64,000 nt of DNA from Eunapius fragilis (taxonomy: Eukaryota; Porifera; Demospongiae; Spongillida; Spongillidae), in contig OY811986.1 of assembly GCA_963681505.1 (NCBI GenBank), positions 1-64,000 on the forward strand, written 5' to 3'. Shown one piece after another: positions 35,682 through 47,555 of this stretch; the stretch's first letter is position 1; every line of letters starts with the position of its first letter. The translations under genes were made by a program, and so were the position numbers. The notes below the pieces were generated by a model. The model did not search any database, was not told the DNA's origin, and saw nothing but the letters and a program-made list of their open reading frames with translations.

Positions 35682-38600
35682 ATTTCAATGTATGACTCCC
35701 GCAGGAGTCAAGTATATCAATGTATGACTCCTGCAGGAGTCAAACATGTCAATATGTATGACTCCTGCAAGAGTCAAGTATCTCAATGCATGACTCCTGC
35801 AGGAGTCAAGTATGTCAGAATGTATGAGTCCTTCAGGAGTCAAGAATGTCATTATGTATGACTCCTGCAGGAGTCAACTATATATTTGCATGACTCCTGC
35901 AGGAGTCAAGTATGTCAGGTTGGATGACTGCTGCAGTAGTCAAATATGTCACTATGAATGACTCCTGCAGGAGTCAAGTATTTCAATGTATGACTCCTAC
36001 AGGAGTCAAGTTTGTCAGTATGCATGACTCCTGCAAGAGTCAAATATTTCAATGAAGGACTCCTGCAGGTGTAAAGTATGTCAATATGTATGACTCCTCC
36101 AGAAGTCATGTATCTCCATGCATGACTCCTGCAGGAGTCAAGTATGTCAGTATGAATGACTCCTGCAGGAGTCAAATATATATTTGCATGACTCCTGCAG
36201 GAGTCAAGTATGTCAGTATGCAAGACTCCTGCAGGAGTCAAGTATCTCATTGTATGACTCCTGCAGGAGTCAAGTATCTCCTTGCATGACTCCTGCAGGA
36301 GTCAAGTATGTCAGTATGCATGACCCCTGCAAGAGTCAAGAATGTCACTCAAGAATTTCAATGTATGACTCCTGCAGGAGTCAAGAATGTCAATATGTAT
36401 GACTGTTGCAGGAGTCAAGGATCTCCATACATGACACCTGCAGGAGTCAAGTATGTCAGTATCAATGACTCCTTCAGGAGTCAAGTGTTTCAATGTATGA
36501 CTCCCGCAGGAGTCGAGTATATCAATGCATGCATGACTCCTGCAGGAGTCAAATATGTCAATATGTATGACTCCTGCAGGAGTCAACTCTATATTTGCAT
36601 GACTCCTGCAGGAGTCAAGTATTTCAATGTATGACTCCTGCAGGAGTCAAGTATGTCAGTATGTATGACTCCTGCAGGAGTCAACTGTATATATGCATGA
36701 CTCCTGCAGGAGTCAATGTATGACTCCTGCGGAGTCAAATCTGTCATTATGTATGACTCCTGCAAGAGTCAAGTATCTCCATGCATGACTTCTGCAGGAG
36801 TCAAGTATGTCAGTATTAATGACTCCTGCAGGAGTCATATGTCAATTTGTATGACTCCTGCAGGAGTGAGCAATCTCCATGTATGACTCCTGTAGGAGTC
36901 AAGTATGTCAGAATGTATGAGTCCTGCAGGAGTCAAGTATGTCAATATGTATGACTCCTGTAGGAGTCAACTATATATTTGCATGACTCCTGCAAGAGTC
37001 AAGTATGTCAGTTTGTATGACTGCTGCAGGAGTCAAATATGTTTCAATGAATGACTCCTGCAGGAGTCAAGTATTTCAATGTATGACTCCTACAAGAGTC
37101 AAGTTGGTCAGTATGCTTGACACCTGCAGGAGTCAAATATTTCAATGAATGACTCCTGCAGGAGTAAAGTATGTCAATATGCATGACTCCTCCAGGAGTC
37201 ATGTATCACCATGCATGACTCCTGCAGGAGTCAAGTATGCCAGTATGTATGACTCCTGCATGAGTCAACTATATATTTGCATGACTCCTGCAGGAGTCAA
37301 GTATGTCAGTATGCAAGACTCCTGCAGGAGTCACGTATCTCAAAGTATGACTCCTGCAAGAGTCAAGTATCTCCATGAATGACTCCTGCAGGAGTCAAGT
37401 ATGTCAGTATGTTTGACTCCTGCAGGAGTCAAGTATGTCACACAAGAATTTCAATGTATGACTCCTGCAGGAGTCAAGTATTTCAATTATGACTCCTGCA
37501 GGAGTCAAGTATGTCAATATGTCTGACTCCTGCAGGAGTCAAGTATTTCAATGTATGACTCCTGCATGAGTCAAGTAGTTCAATACGTATGACTCCTGCA
37601 GGAGTCAAGTATGTCAGTATGTATGACTCATGCAGGAGTCAACTATATATTTGCATGACTCCTGCAGGAGTCAAGTATGTTAGTATGCAAGACTCCTGCA
37701 GGAGTCAAGTATCTCATTGTATGACTCCTGCAGGAGTCAAGTATCTCCAAGCATGACTCCTGCAGGAGTCAAGTATGTCAGTATGTATGACTCCTGCAGG
37801 AGTCAAGTATGTCACTCAAGTATTTCAATGTATGACTCCTGCAGGAGTCAATTATTTCAATTATGACTCCTGCAGGAGTCAAGTATGTCAATATGTCTGA
37901 CTACTGCAGGAGTCAAGTATTTCAATGTATGACTCCTGCAGGAGTCAAGCATTTCAATATGTATGACTCCTGCAGGAGTCAAGTATCTCCATGTATGACT
38001 CCTGAAGGAGTCAAGTATGTCAGTATCAATGACTACTACAGGAGTCATATGTCAATATGTATGACTCCTGCAGGAGTGAGCAATCTCTATGTATGACTCC
38101 TGCAGGAGTCAAATATGTCACTATGAATGACTCCTGCAGGAGTCACGTATTTCAATATATGACTCCTGCAGGAGTGAAGTATTTCAATGAATGACTCCTG
38201 CAGGAGTCAAGAATGTCAATATGTATGACTCTTGCAGGAGTCAAGGATCTCCATACATGACACCTGCAGGAGTGAAGTATGTCAGTATCAATGACTCCTG
38301 CAGGAGTCAAGTATTTCAATGTATGACTCCCGCAGGAGTCTGTATGACTCCTGCAAGAGTAAAGTATTTCAATGCATGACTCCTGCAGGAGTCAAGTATG
38401 TCGGAATGAATGAGTCCTGCAGGAGTCAAGTATGTCAATATGTATGACTCCTGCAGGAGTCAACTATATATTTGCATGACTCCTGCAGGAGTCAAGTATG
38501 TCAGATTGGATGACTGCTGCAGGAGTCAAATATGTCACTATGAATGACTCCTGCAGGAGTCAAGTATTTCAATGTATGACTCCTACAAGAATCAAGTTTG

Positions 38601-40712
38601 TCAGTATGCATGACTCCTGCATGAGTCAAATATTTCAATAAAGGACTCCTGCAGGAGTAAAGTATGTCAATATGTATGACTCCTCCAGGAGTCATGTATC
38701 TTCATGCATGACTCCTGCAGGAGTCAAGTATGTCAGTATGTATGACTCCTGCAGGAGTCAAATATATATTTGCATGACTCCTGCAGGAGTCAAGTATGTC
38801 AGTATGCAAGACTCCTGCAGGAGTCAAGTATCTCAATGTATGACTCCTGCAGGAGTCAATTTTCTCCAAGCATGACTCCTGCAGGAGTCAAGTATGTCAA
38901 TATGTATGACTCCTGCAGGAGTCAACTCTATATTTGCATGACTCCTGCAGGAGTCAAGTATTTCAATGTATGACTCCTGCAGGAGTCAAGTATATCAGTA
39001 TGTATGACTCCTGCGGGAGTCAACTATATATTTGCATGACTCCTGCAGGAGTCAATGTATGACTCTCGCGGAGTCAAATCTGTCATTATGTATGACTCCT
39101 GCAAGAGTCAAGTATCTCCATGCATGACTTCTGCAGGAGTCAAGTATGTCAGTATGAATGACTCCTGCAGGAGTCATATGTCAATTTGTATGACTCCTGC
39201 AGGAGTGAGCAATCTCCATGTATGACTCCTGTAGGAGTCAAGTATGTCAGAATGTATGAGTCCTGCAGGAGTCAAGTATGTCAATATGTATGACTCCTGT
39301 AGGAGTCAACTATATATTTGCATGACTCCTGCAAGAGTCAAGTATGTCAGTTTGTATGACTGCTGCAGGAGTCAAATATGTTTCAATGAATGACTCCTGC
39401 AGGAGTCAAGTATTTCAATGTATGACTCCTACAAGAGTCAAGTTTGTCAGTATGCATGACACCTGCAGGAGTCAAATATTTCAATGAATGACTCCTGCAG
39501 GAGTAAAGTATGTCAATATGTATGACTCCTCCAGGAGTCATGTATCACCATGCATGACTCCTGCAGGAGTCAAGTATGCCAGTATGTATGACTCCTGCAT
39601 GAGTCAACTATATATTTGCATGACTCCTGCAGGAGTCAAGTATGTTAGTATGCAAGATTCCTGCAGGAGTCAAGTATCTCAAAGTATGACTCCTGCAGGA
39701 GTCAAGTATCTCCATGAATGACTCCTGCAGGAGTCAAGTATGTCAGGATGTTTGACTCCTGCAGGAGTCAAGTATGTCACTCAAGAATTTCAATGTATGA
39801 CTCCTGCAGGAGTCAAGTAATTCAATTATGACTCCGGCAGGAATCAAGTATGTCAATATGTCTGACTCCTGCAGGAGTCAAGTATTTCAATGTATGACTC
39901 CTGCATGAGTCAAGTATTTCAATACGTATGACTCCTGCAGGAGTCAAGTATGTCAGTATGTATGACTCATGCAGGAGTCAACTATATATTTGCATGACTC
40001 CTGCAGGAGTCAAGTAATTCAGTATGCAAGACTCCTGCAGGAGTCAAGTATCTCATTGTATGACTCCTGCAGGAGTCAAGTATCTCCAAGCATGACTCCT
40101 GCAGGAGTCAAGTATGTCAGTATGTATGACTCCTGCAGGAGTCAAGTATGTCACTCAAGTATTTCAATGTATGACTCCTGCAGGAGTCAATTATTTCAAT
40201 TATGACTCCTGCAGGAGTCAAGTATGTCAATATGTCTGACTCCTGCATGAGTCATGTATTTCAATGTATGACTCCTGCAGGAGTCAAGTATTTCAATATG
40301 TATGACTCCTGCAGGAGTCAAGTATCTCCATGTATGACTCCTGAAGGAGTCAAGTATGTCAGTATCAATGACTACTACAGGTGTCATATGTCAATATGTA
40401 TGACTCCTGCAGGAGTGAGCAATCTCCATGTATGACTCTTGCAGGAGTCAAATATGTCACTATGAATGACTCCTGCAGGAGTCACGTATTTCAATATATG
40501 ACTCCTGCAGGAGTGAAGTATTTCAATGAATGACTCCTGCCGGAGTCAAGAATATCAATATGTATGACTCTTGCAGGAGTCAAGGATCTCCATACATGAC
40601 ACCTGCAGAAGTCAAGTATGTCAGTATCAATGACTCCTGCAGGAGTCAAGTATTTCAATGTATGACTCCCGCAGGAGTCAAGTATTTCAATGTATGACTC
40701 CTGCAGGAGTCA
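35682..40712. repeat. GACTCC palindromic minisatellite, block 3
   Basis: About 150 units. The higher-order period here is 2,339 bp (37149-37382 against 39488-39721; 37863-38096 against 40202-40435), about 1.5 times the period in block 2. The array runs straight into a retrotransposon coding sequence at about 40712 without a recognisable boundary motif. Confidence 0.95.
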
Positions 40713-41209
40713 AATGTGTCAATGCCTACACCATAAAGTATCAGAACACTACCCAGCATGCGAATGCAGATGCGCTGTCCAGACTACCCAGCAAACAACC
40801 GGACGAAGCCCCAGAGGACAGCGATGATGCCACGGCATACCTGATACAGCAATTAGAACTGTTACCTGTGACAACACTCTCCCTTAAGGCTGGAACTCTG
40901 AAGAACCTCGAGCTCTCCAGGGTGATGACCTTTGCTCAGTCTGGATGGCCTCGCTCTATCAGTGAGGACCTAAAGCCATTCATTGAGAGATGGGATGAGC
41001 TCACTATTGAACAAGGATGTCTGATGTCGGGGGCACAAGCTGTCATTCCACAGAAGTACAGGAGCAAGGTGCTGGATGAACTCCATGGAGGACACTTGGG
41101 CGTGGTCAAAATGAAGGCCCTCGCTCGGGCACATGTGTGGTGGCCCAACATAGACCGGGACATTGAAGGGGCATGTCAGAGCTGTACTGGATGCCAACTA
41201 ATGAAGTAA
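40713..41209 (+). pseudogene. Ty3/gypsy pol fragment: end of RNase H and integrase zinc-binding domain
   Basis: The frame contains HANADALSRLP, the usual end of a Ty3/gypsy RNase H, then a linker and an integrase H2C2 zinc-binding domain (HGGHLGVVKMKALARAHVWW, ending CQSCTGCQ). Reverse transcriptase, protease and Gag are absent: the sequence to the left is minisatellite. The frame is closed by TAA at 41207-41209, where a full-length element would continue. The open frame begins inside the satellite (40658), which is not part of the element. Confidence 0.85.
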
Positions 41210-42123
41210 GACCCAAAATTGACTCCTGTCCACCCATGGGAGTACCCTGAGGGCCCTTGGCGAAGGGTGCATCTCGATTTTGCTGGACCTTTGAGGGGAA
41301 GACATTCGTGGTCATGGTAGACGCTTATACCAAGTGGCCAGAAGTATCTGTGATGACGAGCACGACAACAGAGGTCACCATTGATGAACTGCGGAACACA
41401 TTTGCCAGCTGGGGAATACCCCAACAGATTGTAACGGACAATGGCCCACAATTTGTGTCAGAGATGTTCCAGAGGTTCATGAGCTACAACAATATCAAAC
41501 GTATCAAGTCTAGCCCATACCACCCAACCACCAATGGCTTGGCGGAACGATTTGTTCAAACCCTGAAACAAGCACTGAGGGTGTCTCGGAAGGACGAGAG
41601 ATCTCTTCAACATCGACTTGCTAGTTTTCTACTTAACTACAGGAATTCTAGACATGCGACAACAGAGACTGCTCCATCGTACCTGATGATGGGTAGAGAG
41701 TTACGGTGCCGGTTGCACTTACTGAAGCCAGACCTGAGGGGCACCGTGTCCAAGGCCATGACTTGTCAGGTGATGACAAGAGCAGCAGCCATTGAGCGGA
41801 GTTTTGGAGAGGGAGAAAAGGTGATGGTTCGTGACTACCGAATTGGACACACAAATTGGCAGCCGGCTACAATCACTCAGAAGTTAGGTGTCAAGTCCTA
41901 CCTAGTTGACTTAGGAAATGGTGGTGTGTGGAAACGACATGCAGACCAGATCAGACCAGCTGACGAGAGGTTAACAATGGAAGAACCGGATGAAGGGGAC
42001 CGCCCAGTCCCACTGTCAAGATGCATAGAACCAGTTCTGAAACCTCCTAATGAGATGGTCATACCACTGCCTAGGGAATCTGAGGGCCATGGAACGAGAG
42101 GATTGGAGGGGGTAGCACCCTAA
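41210..42123 (+). pseudogene. Ty3/gypsy integrase core and C-terminal region
   Basis: Continues the previous entry after the stop codon and a single-base frameshift at about 41280-41290. The catalytic triad is intact: Asp in VVMVDAYTKWPE, Asp in VTDNGPQFVS, and Glu in NGLAERFV, with 35 residues between the last two (DD35E). A C-terminal segment with GEKVMVRDYRIG, NWQPATITQKLG and a basic/acidic tail follows, ending at TAA 42121-42123. Two lesions and the missing 5' half make it non-autonomous. No matching LTR was found on either side. Confidence 0.88.
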
Positions 42124-43489
42124 GAAGCACCTCTATCTCAGGAGATACAAGAAGCACCCTTGCCGTATATCTGTAATTATTCTTAATAATCACTGCTCGC
42201 TGAGTGCATGCTAGCTAGCCACAATGGATCCATCGCCATCCTGTTCGTGGACTTCACATGCTTATTGCCAATTCATTTCATATACCTTCTAAAAATTCCA
42301 CTGAAGTTGGACATCGGAATCTTACTGTTGTGTTTTGAATGCGGTGAAAGGCTGTGCAACACATGGATCCAATCATGTTGAGAGATGATGAATAACGCAA
42401 GAATGACTTTGAGTGTCAAGGAGTAAGATCCTTCGAGTTGTCCCTTCAACTGACATCATGCGATCTATTTCTCTGGTTCACGAATGTGGCACTTCGTGTT
42501 GACTTCGTGAGATTAGAACTATTGAAAGACAAGGTGTTACGTTGAACTCAAATCTGTTATCTCATGACTGGAAGAATACCACCTATTGTGTATTGTACAG
42601 TGTGTGGTTTATTGTTATCACTATTGTCGCTACGATACCGTACATTCGCGTAAAAATAACGTGAACGTATCTAAAGCTTAACGTGACCGTATTGGGAACG
42701 TTACATTGATTTTTAACAGCGTAGGCTAGGTCCTGTGACGGTCGGGGTACCTAACTTCCACGTCACGTCCCTAAATACACGCGAACGTTTCGTTAGTACT
42801 ACGCGACCGTTACAGGTTCTTAGAATTGGTTGTGTAATACGCAAAAATTCTCCTCGCTAATAGCGCTTCGATTCACAGTTCTCTTCCCTGACGTGTAATC
42901 ATGAAAAGGTGGGAAAGAATGAAAAGCTTGGGCTTCCAAAAGGTACTGACTGCTCTTCAATTATTTTATAGGAGTCGCGATCAAGTTTCCTGCTAACTTT
43001 GCCGCGAGCCACTCGAAAGTGGATGGCGGCAGATTAACTACAAATTCGAAGGTAGCTTACTTTTGCCTATCAATGTGTTTGAGTACATGTTCTCTGTTGG
43101 AGAGGGTGCGATGTAGTATGAGTATGCCTACTGTACGTCGATCTGAAGGTGGCCATTGTCGAACACGGGTACGGTTAACTCCCGTTTGTGTATGATCTTT
43201 GTTGGTGTTTGTCTCAATCCAGCTCTCACAAGTGGTTAGGTAAGTTGTGCATAGCTTAAATCGCTACCTAATATCCATTACAGCATTGCAACTTGTAAGC
43301 ATACTCTCTAGTTTATCGCTTTGCACAGGTCCAAGGTGGTAAGTACATGACCAGTTGAACGGTGTTATCTTATCGTGTTTGTTTTTAAACAGGTTGCGTA
43401 TCATGATTAGTTACGAGATACCGCTGCCGTCAACCTGTCGAAAGGACTACAGAGTCATACAGTTTGCATCACCATTGCTTGTGCATATA
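42124..43489. other. Unassigned sequence right of the retrotransposon
   Basis: May contain the 3' untranslated part and LTR of the element to the left, but with the 5' LTR missing no boundary can be set. No other gene recognised on either strand. Confidence 0.35.
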
Positions 43490-43985
43490 TAAAGAATGCT
43501 ACTGCACTAGGTTGCTATATTAACACATTGGTAGTACGACAGTCAATTTTATCCCATAGAGATGCATGGGCGGAAACCATCAATCTAAGCGCATCGTAAA
43601 GCCACACTAATGTTTGTATAGGCTCTAAATAGAGAAAGAGGACGCCGTTCTGGTATCTCACATGCATGGAGAATGCTACTGCACTAATATAAGTTGCTAA
43701 TTAACACATTCGTAGAAAAAATAGTCCATTTTGTCCCATAGAGATTATCGGAGGTAACCATCAATCTAATTGCATTGTATAGCCCAACTACTGTATGCAT
43801 AGATGAGGATGCACTAATATAATCAGAGAAAGAGGACACCTTTCTGGTATCTCTCATGCATGGAGAATTCTAGTGCATTAGGATGCTATATTAACACATT
43901 GGAAATTATACATTAGTTTGCATTGATGGCTCCGTGATATATCTCTATGGGACAAAATTGACTATCTTACTACCAATGTGTTCAT
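43490..43985. repeat. Tandem repeat of about 185 bp with an inverted end
   Basis: GCATGGAGAATGCTACTGCA, TTAACACATT and CATAGAGAT...AACCATCAATCTAA recur at about 43490, 43670 and 43855. The last part (about 43930-43985: ATCTCTATGGGACAAAATTG then ACTATCTTACTACCAATGTG) is the reverse complement of the start of the first unit. The same words (CTATGGG..ATTGACTATCTTA) occur in the roughly 205-bp satellite at 17.7-20.3 kb, so the two are related. Confidence 0.7.
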
Positions 43986-44236
43986 ATAATAAATCCTACT
44001 TTGATTTTTTAATGATTTGTCAGTGATTTTTTCATTTCGAATAACTATCAGATGATCTGATGATATTGTGTATGATTTCCACAACAAAATCACTCGATAA
44101 ATGATAAATATTATTTGTGAGGTTTTTTTTGCTGTGGAATGACTCAAAGGACGTTTCATCCACTACTGCTGCTACCCCAGTCGCACCAGAACTGCTAGAT
44201 TATGACAAGGATGAAAATGAACTCGATTATCTGATC

Positions 44237-44489
44237 TAGAGGTACCTGCACCCAATCCTGAACGAAGATACCCATCCAGAGAACACTGAGTTCCAGATGG
44301 CTACCGGACCTTACCTTCAGTATTGAAAGGAGGGAGTGGTGTAATACGGTTACTAGCTGTATTACCTGCTCTAGAGGTACCTGGTCTAGAAGTACCTACA
44401 CCCTATCCTGAACAAAGATACTCATCCAGGGAACACTGAGTTCCAGATCACTACCGGACCTTACCTTCAGTATTGAAAGGAGGGAGTGG
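44237..44489 (+). pseudogene. Duplicated C-terminal tail of a Ty3/gypsy pol with polypurine tract
   Basis: Two direct copies (about 44237-44340 and 44383-44490) encode a typical basic pol tail (GAAGATACCCATCCAGAGAA, with an in-frame TGA after it), then the polypurine tract GAAAGGAGGGAGTGG, followed at once by TGTAATACGG, the likely LTR start. The first copy includes only about 20 bp of LTR before the second begins. No upstream pol is present. Confidence 0.6.
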
Positions 44490-44715
44490 TGTAATACGGT
44501 TACTAGCTGACATCACTACTGCACACTGTCCACTGAGCAGGGACATGCATCTGTTCATGTCTGACCTTACACCTTAGCTCTCATATGAGACCTGTAATTG
44601 GACGATTCTGTAGATATATATTTATAATCGTCTATATTTTAGTATTTCGGTGTGTATGTGTATACAGTGCTATTGCCGCATTAATCTTGGGGCCACATGT
44701 CACATATGTTTTACA
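44490..44715 (+). mobile_element. Probable solo 3' LTR
   Basis: Begins TGTAATACGGTTACTAGC directly after the polypurine tract and may end at TTTTACA (44715), giving TG..CA ends and about 226 bp. A TATA-like stretch lies near 44610-44640. The right end is a guess because no second LTR is available for comparison. Confidence 0.4.
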
Positions 44716-45646
44716 CCAACTACAAGATCAGTTTGGTGTGGCCTCATAGAAACGATGCGTATATTGTATGTGTGTGTATGTGTGTGTGTGTGAGTGTGTA
44801 TGTAATTTTATAACTCCAGATCTGGAGGGATCTTACGTGCATGTATTCAAATAACAGTATTGTAAAAGAATAAAGCCATAGACAGAATTACACATATACA
44901 TTTCATGAAGTACCTAATTATACAGTTAAATCATGGATAAAGAGACTGCTTGTTAAATGACATCAAGCCTGTATTGAACGAATCATGGATATACAGTTGA
45001 TTGGTACATGTACATAATAATAAAAATTTCTTTTGTCTTACTCTTGAACTGTGAGCTTGTCACCATACATGTAAATGGCTTTCATATTTGAGCCTGCATG
45101 TGAGGAAATGTGCATGTAATTGATATTCCAGGAACCTACAATAACTCAGTATGTAAAATGGACACCCTATGATTGAAATGGCATACAAATCTAAATGTGT
45201 ACTTTAGTACAATATTAAATGATCACTGAGTCATATGGAAGTGTAATGTTAGTCCGTAAGTGATTATTTTTCCTTCTGTAAGAATGATTACACCTACATG
45301 TACTTCCGCTCCAAAAAAATGCTTTATGTTTTTTTAAAAGAGCATAAATTATCGTAATCATTAACACACTAGGGCGCAACATTTCTGGAAAGAAATGGTG
45401 CTCCTATAGGATTTTGAAGAATAACGTGCAGCAACGCTCGAGATTATACCACAATATGCTCATTTAAACAAGAACCATTTTTTGGTGAGGATGGAGGGGG
45501 GAGGCTTAGTACACATACTCTAAGATTATGTTTGGATCTTCATATTCAGATTCTAATATGTGCTATATGCAGGTGTAAAAACATTGCATTGAACGAAAAT
45601 CTAATGAAAGGTTTCTGACACTACCCTATGCAATATACAATATTAC
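44716..45646. other. Unassigned sequence downstream of the membrane exon
   Basis: Contains a TGTG microsatellite (about 44765-44800) and AT-rich sequence. The cytoplasmic-tail exons of the EGF-array gene should lie here or further left on the minus strand, but none could be recognised. Confidence 0.35.
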
Positions 45647-45739
45647 CTTTTCTCATCCTTTGGATACACTTGAATCCCAGTACTATGGCAATAGTCCAGA
45701 AAATGCCCATAGGAATCAGAACAGCAAATATGTTGACAT
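45647..45739 (-). CDS. Transmembrane exon of the EGF-array gene
   Basis: A 93-bp minus-strand exon, with acceptor TTGTTGGAGTAG before 45739 and donor GTAATA from 45646. It accepts the phase-1 end of the EGF exon at 45914-46036 and leaves in phase 1. It encodes a short stretch (DVN), a hydrophobic segment of about 20 residues (IFAVLIPMGIFWTIAIVLGF), and a basic stop-transfer sequence (KCIQRMRK). This fits a type I single-pass membrane protein whose extracellular part is the EGF array. Further cytoplasmic exons are expected to the left. The link to the EGF exons rests on phase match and proximity. Confidence 0.6.
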
Positions 45740-45913
45740 CTACTCCAACAAAAGAGTAGAATATATTTAAAAAGCTTGCATGACTGGCAAAACTAACCTT
45801 CGAAGTAATATTCTCCATATCACAAATAAAAAGTGTCAGATAAGAATGCAATGCAGCAAGCATGGGTACATGGTGTTCAGGAAAATGAAACAGAATTGAT
45901 CAAGTTTATTTAC

Positions 45914-46036
45914 CAGAACAGGTCTTAAGATCTGCTGCTAATTGATAACCAGAGTAGCAGGAGCAGTAATAGCTTCCAATTGTGTTGGTGCAATTTTGAC
46001 TACATCCACTGATGTTCAATGTGCACTCATTCATAT
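45914..46036 (-). CDS. Calcium-binding EGF exon (membrane-proximal)
   Basis: Standard 123-bp phase 1-1 exon: acceptor TTCTTGCAG, donor GTAAATAA. It encodes one EGF repeat of 41 residues with six Cys ([18 protein letters not shown], then [13 protein letters not shown]). Asp at the start is replaced by the codon pair giving D-M-N-E-C instead of D-I-N-E-C. The Cys-x-Asn-x4-Tyr-x-Cys-x-Cys pattern for Asn hydroxylation is kept. It is the last EGF before the membrane exon. Confidence 0.8.
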
Positions 46037-46076
46037 CTGCAAGAATTAATAGTTACATTACACTCTACGGAAATGA

Positions 46077-46173
46077 TTACCTAAATGGCTCTTAAGATCT
46101 GCTGCTGAGCAGTATTAACCTCCAATGGTACTGGTGCAATTTTGACTACATCCACTTAAGTTCAATGTGCACT
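46077..46173 (-). pseudogene. Degenerate EGF exon
   Basis: The reverse strand still reads [20 protein letters not shown]. It then has a stop (TAA), and about 20 bp are missing across the CSCxSGYQL part before the donor-proximal AADLKS. It cannot contribute a functional repeat. Confidence 0.7.
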
Positions 46174-46200
46174 CATTGATGTCTGAAGTGAACACAATAG

Positions 46201-46292
46201 TTTACCTGAACAGCTATTAATATACTGCTCATTGATATAACCAAAGAGTAGCACGAGAAGCAATAAATTCCAATGGTGCAGGTGCGAGATTT
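46201..46292 (-). pseudogene. Second degenerate EGF exon
   Basis: Only the 3' half is recognisable: the donor-side TTTACCTGAACAG, an altered GATATAACCAAAGAGTAGCA, and AATTCCAATGGTGCAGGTGC. The 5' half with the first two Cys is lost. Confidence 0.55.
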
Positions 46293-46606
46293 ACTTTTTA
46301 ATATATAGCTCATAATATAGGATTTGACCTCAATTATGAAGTCATTATACACACGTCCCAAGAATTGGATACTTTAGCCCTTTCTTTTTGCTCTAAGCAC
46401 AGACATGAATGGTTTAAAACTCTGCCGATCATAACAATAGCTTTAGATTTTACCTGTTGACTTCCCCTTAATGTTAGTCAGATGTACAGATTTACATGCT
46501 GATTTGCCATAAAGCGCTGCTGTATGTAATTTCATGCAGACTGCACATTCCCATGGCAATATTTCATCGTGTATTAGAAAAGTAAAAAAAAATTTTTTAA
46601 AGCAAC

Positions 46607-46700
46607 ATAAATCTTACTATCAGAAGGGTGGTAGTATAAAGAATTTGAGGGCAATAGTGGTGTAAAAACCTAGGAATCAAGGTTTAATGTCTGTAATGTT
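46607..46700. repeat. Decayed half of a MITE-like element
   Basis: GAATTTGAGGGCAATAGTGGTGTAAAAA matches the left half of the elements at 52760-53020 and 53939-54212. The terminal inverted repeat is eroded. Confidence 0.5.
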
Positions 46701-46864
46701 TTGCATTGCGTTGTACCCCATGATGATGCACCTATAACTATTGCATGCGTTTACCTTTGGCCATCCTTGGGCTTTGAGATTGGATAGATATACATGCATG
46801 TATAGTATGCATCCATATGTCTGTGTGTTTATACGTATAAATGTACGTATCTGATTATCGGTTT

Positions 46865-46973
46865 TGTGATGAGACTGGATTCATGTGAAGATTCATAAAT
46901 AGTTTAATTAATATTGAGGTGCACGTGTATTGGATTGGTGTTGTATTGGAACACATCCTTCGTGTATATTACA
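46865..46973 (+). mobile_element. 5' LTR of a short Ty3/gypsy element
   Basis: About 109 bp, TGTGATGAGACTGG...TTACA, matching 49711-49829 along its length (including GAGGTGCACGTGTAT and GGAACACATC). It is followed three bases later by TGGCAGCGGGGA, a plausible primer-binding site. Confidence 0.75.
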
Positions 46974-47552
46974 TGGTGGCAGCGGGGATTGTTTCATAGT
47001 GAGCATTCGTTTGTCTCGGCCTACGCCGTTTCAAGCAGTTCAGAGTTACATCAGGGCTGTCTGAAGAATCTGATGAGAGCCAGGTTAGTACGCTGCTCTA
47101 TTATTGCCTGGGGGAGGAGCAGAATATGTACTTGCGTCTATGCATGTCATGGCCGAAGAACGAAAGAAATACAAAGATGTGGTTTGGAAATTGGATGGAT
47201 TCTTCAAAGTTCGGGGAAATGTGATTTTCAACTGCTGTAATCAAATGGAGGACGAGTCAGTAGAACAAAATATTACAGCATTGTACAGCTTTGCAGAGAA
47301 CTGTGAATATGCTGAGTGGAAGGACCAAATGATTCATGACAGATTGGTTGTGGGGATCAGGGATACATCTTTTTCAGAACGTCTCCAAACTGACTCTGAG
47401 CTGACATTGGAGAAGGTCAAGAAAACTGTAAGGCAGAAAGAGGCAATGAAGGAACAACAGCTAGTAAAAAGAGACACCACCCTACCAGACACTCTCAATG
47501 TTGACCAAGTAACAGACAGCAAGGGAGCCAGAAACACTACTGGTGCCAAATG
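46974..47552 (+). pseudogene. Gag fragment of the 46.9-49.8 kb element
   Basis: From about 47146 a frame reads MAEERKKYKDVVWKLDGFF and later KDQMIHDRLVVGIRD with LTLEKVKKTVRQKEA. This is the layout of a Ty3/gypsy Gag capsid C-terminal part. It ends at TGA 47551-47553. The nucleocapsid zinc knuckle, protease and most of reverse transcriptase are missing between here and 47556, consistent with an internal deletion. Confidence 0.7.
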
Positions 47553-47555
47553 AAC

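Noticed and set aside
20390..40712. CRISPR-like look: short palindromic repeats with 16-18 bp spacers
   Set aside because: Spacers are drawn from a handful of recurring sequences, units are only 32-34 bp, there are no cas genes, and the surroundings are spliced eukaryotic genes and retrotransposons. It is a minisatellite.
40658..40712. Start of the retrotransposon frame inside the satellite as a real protein N-terminus
   Set aside because: The upstream codons are GACTCC repeat and only chance to be in frame with the RNase H fragment.
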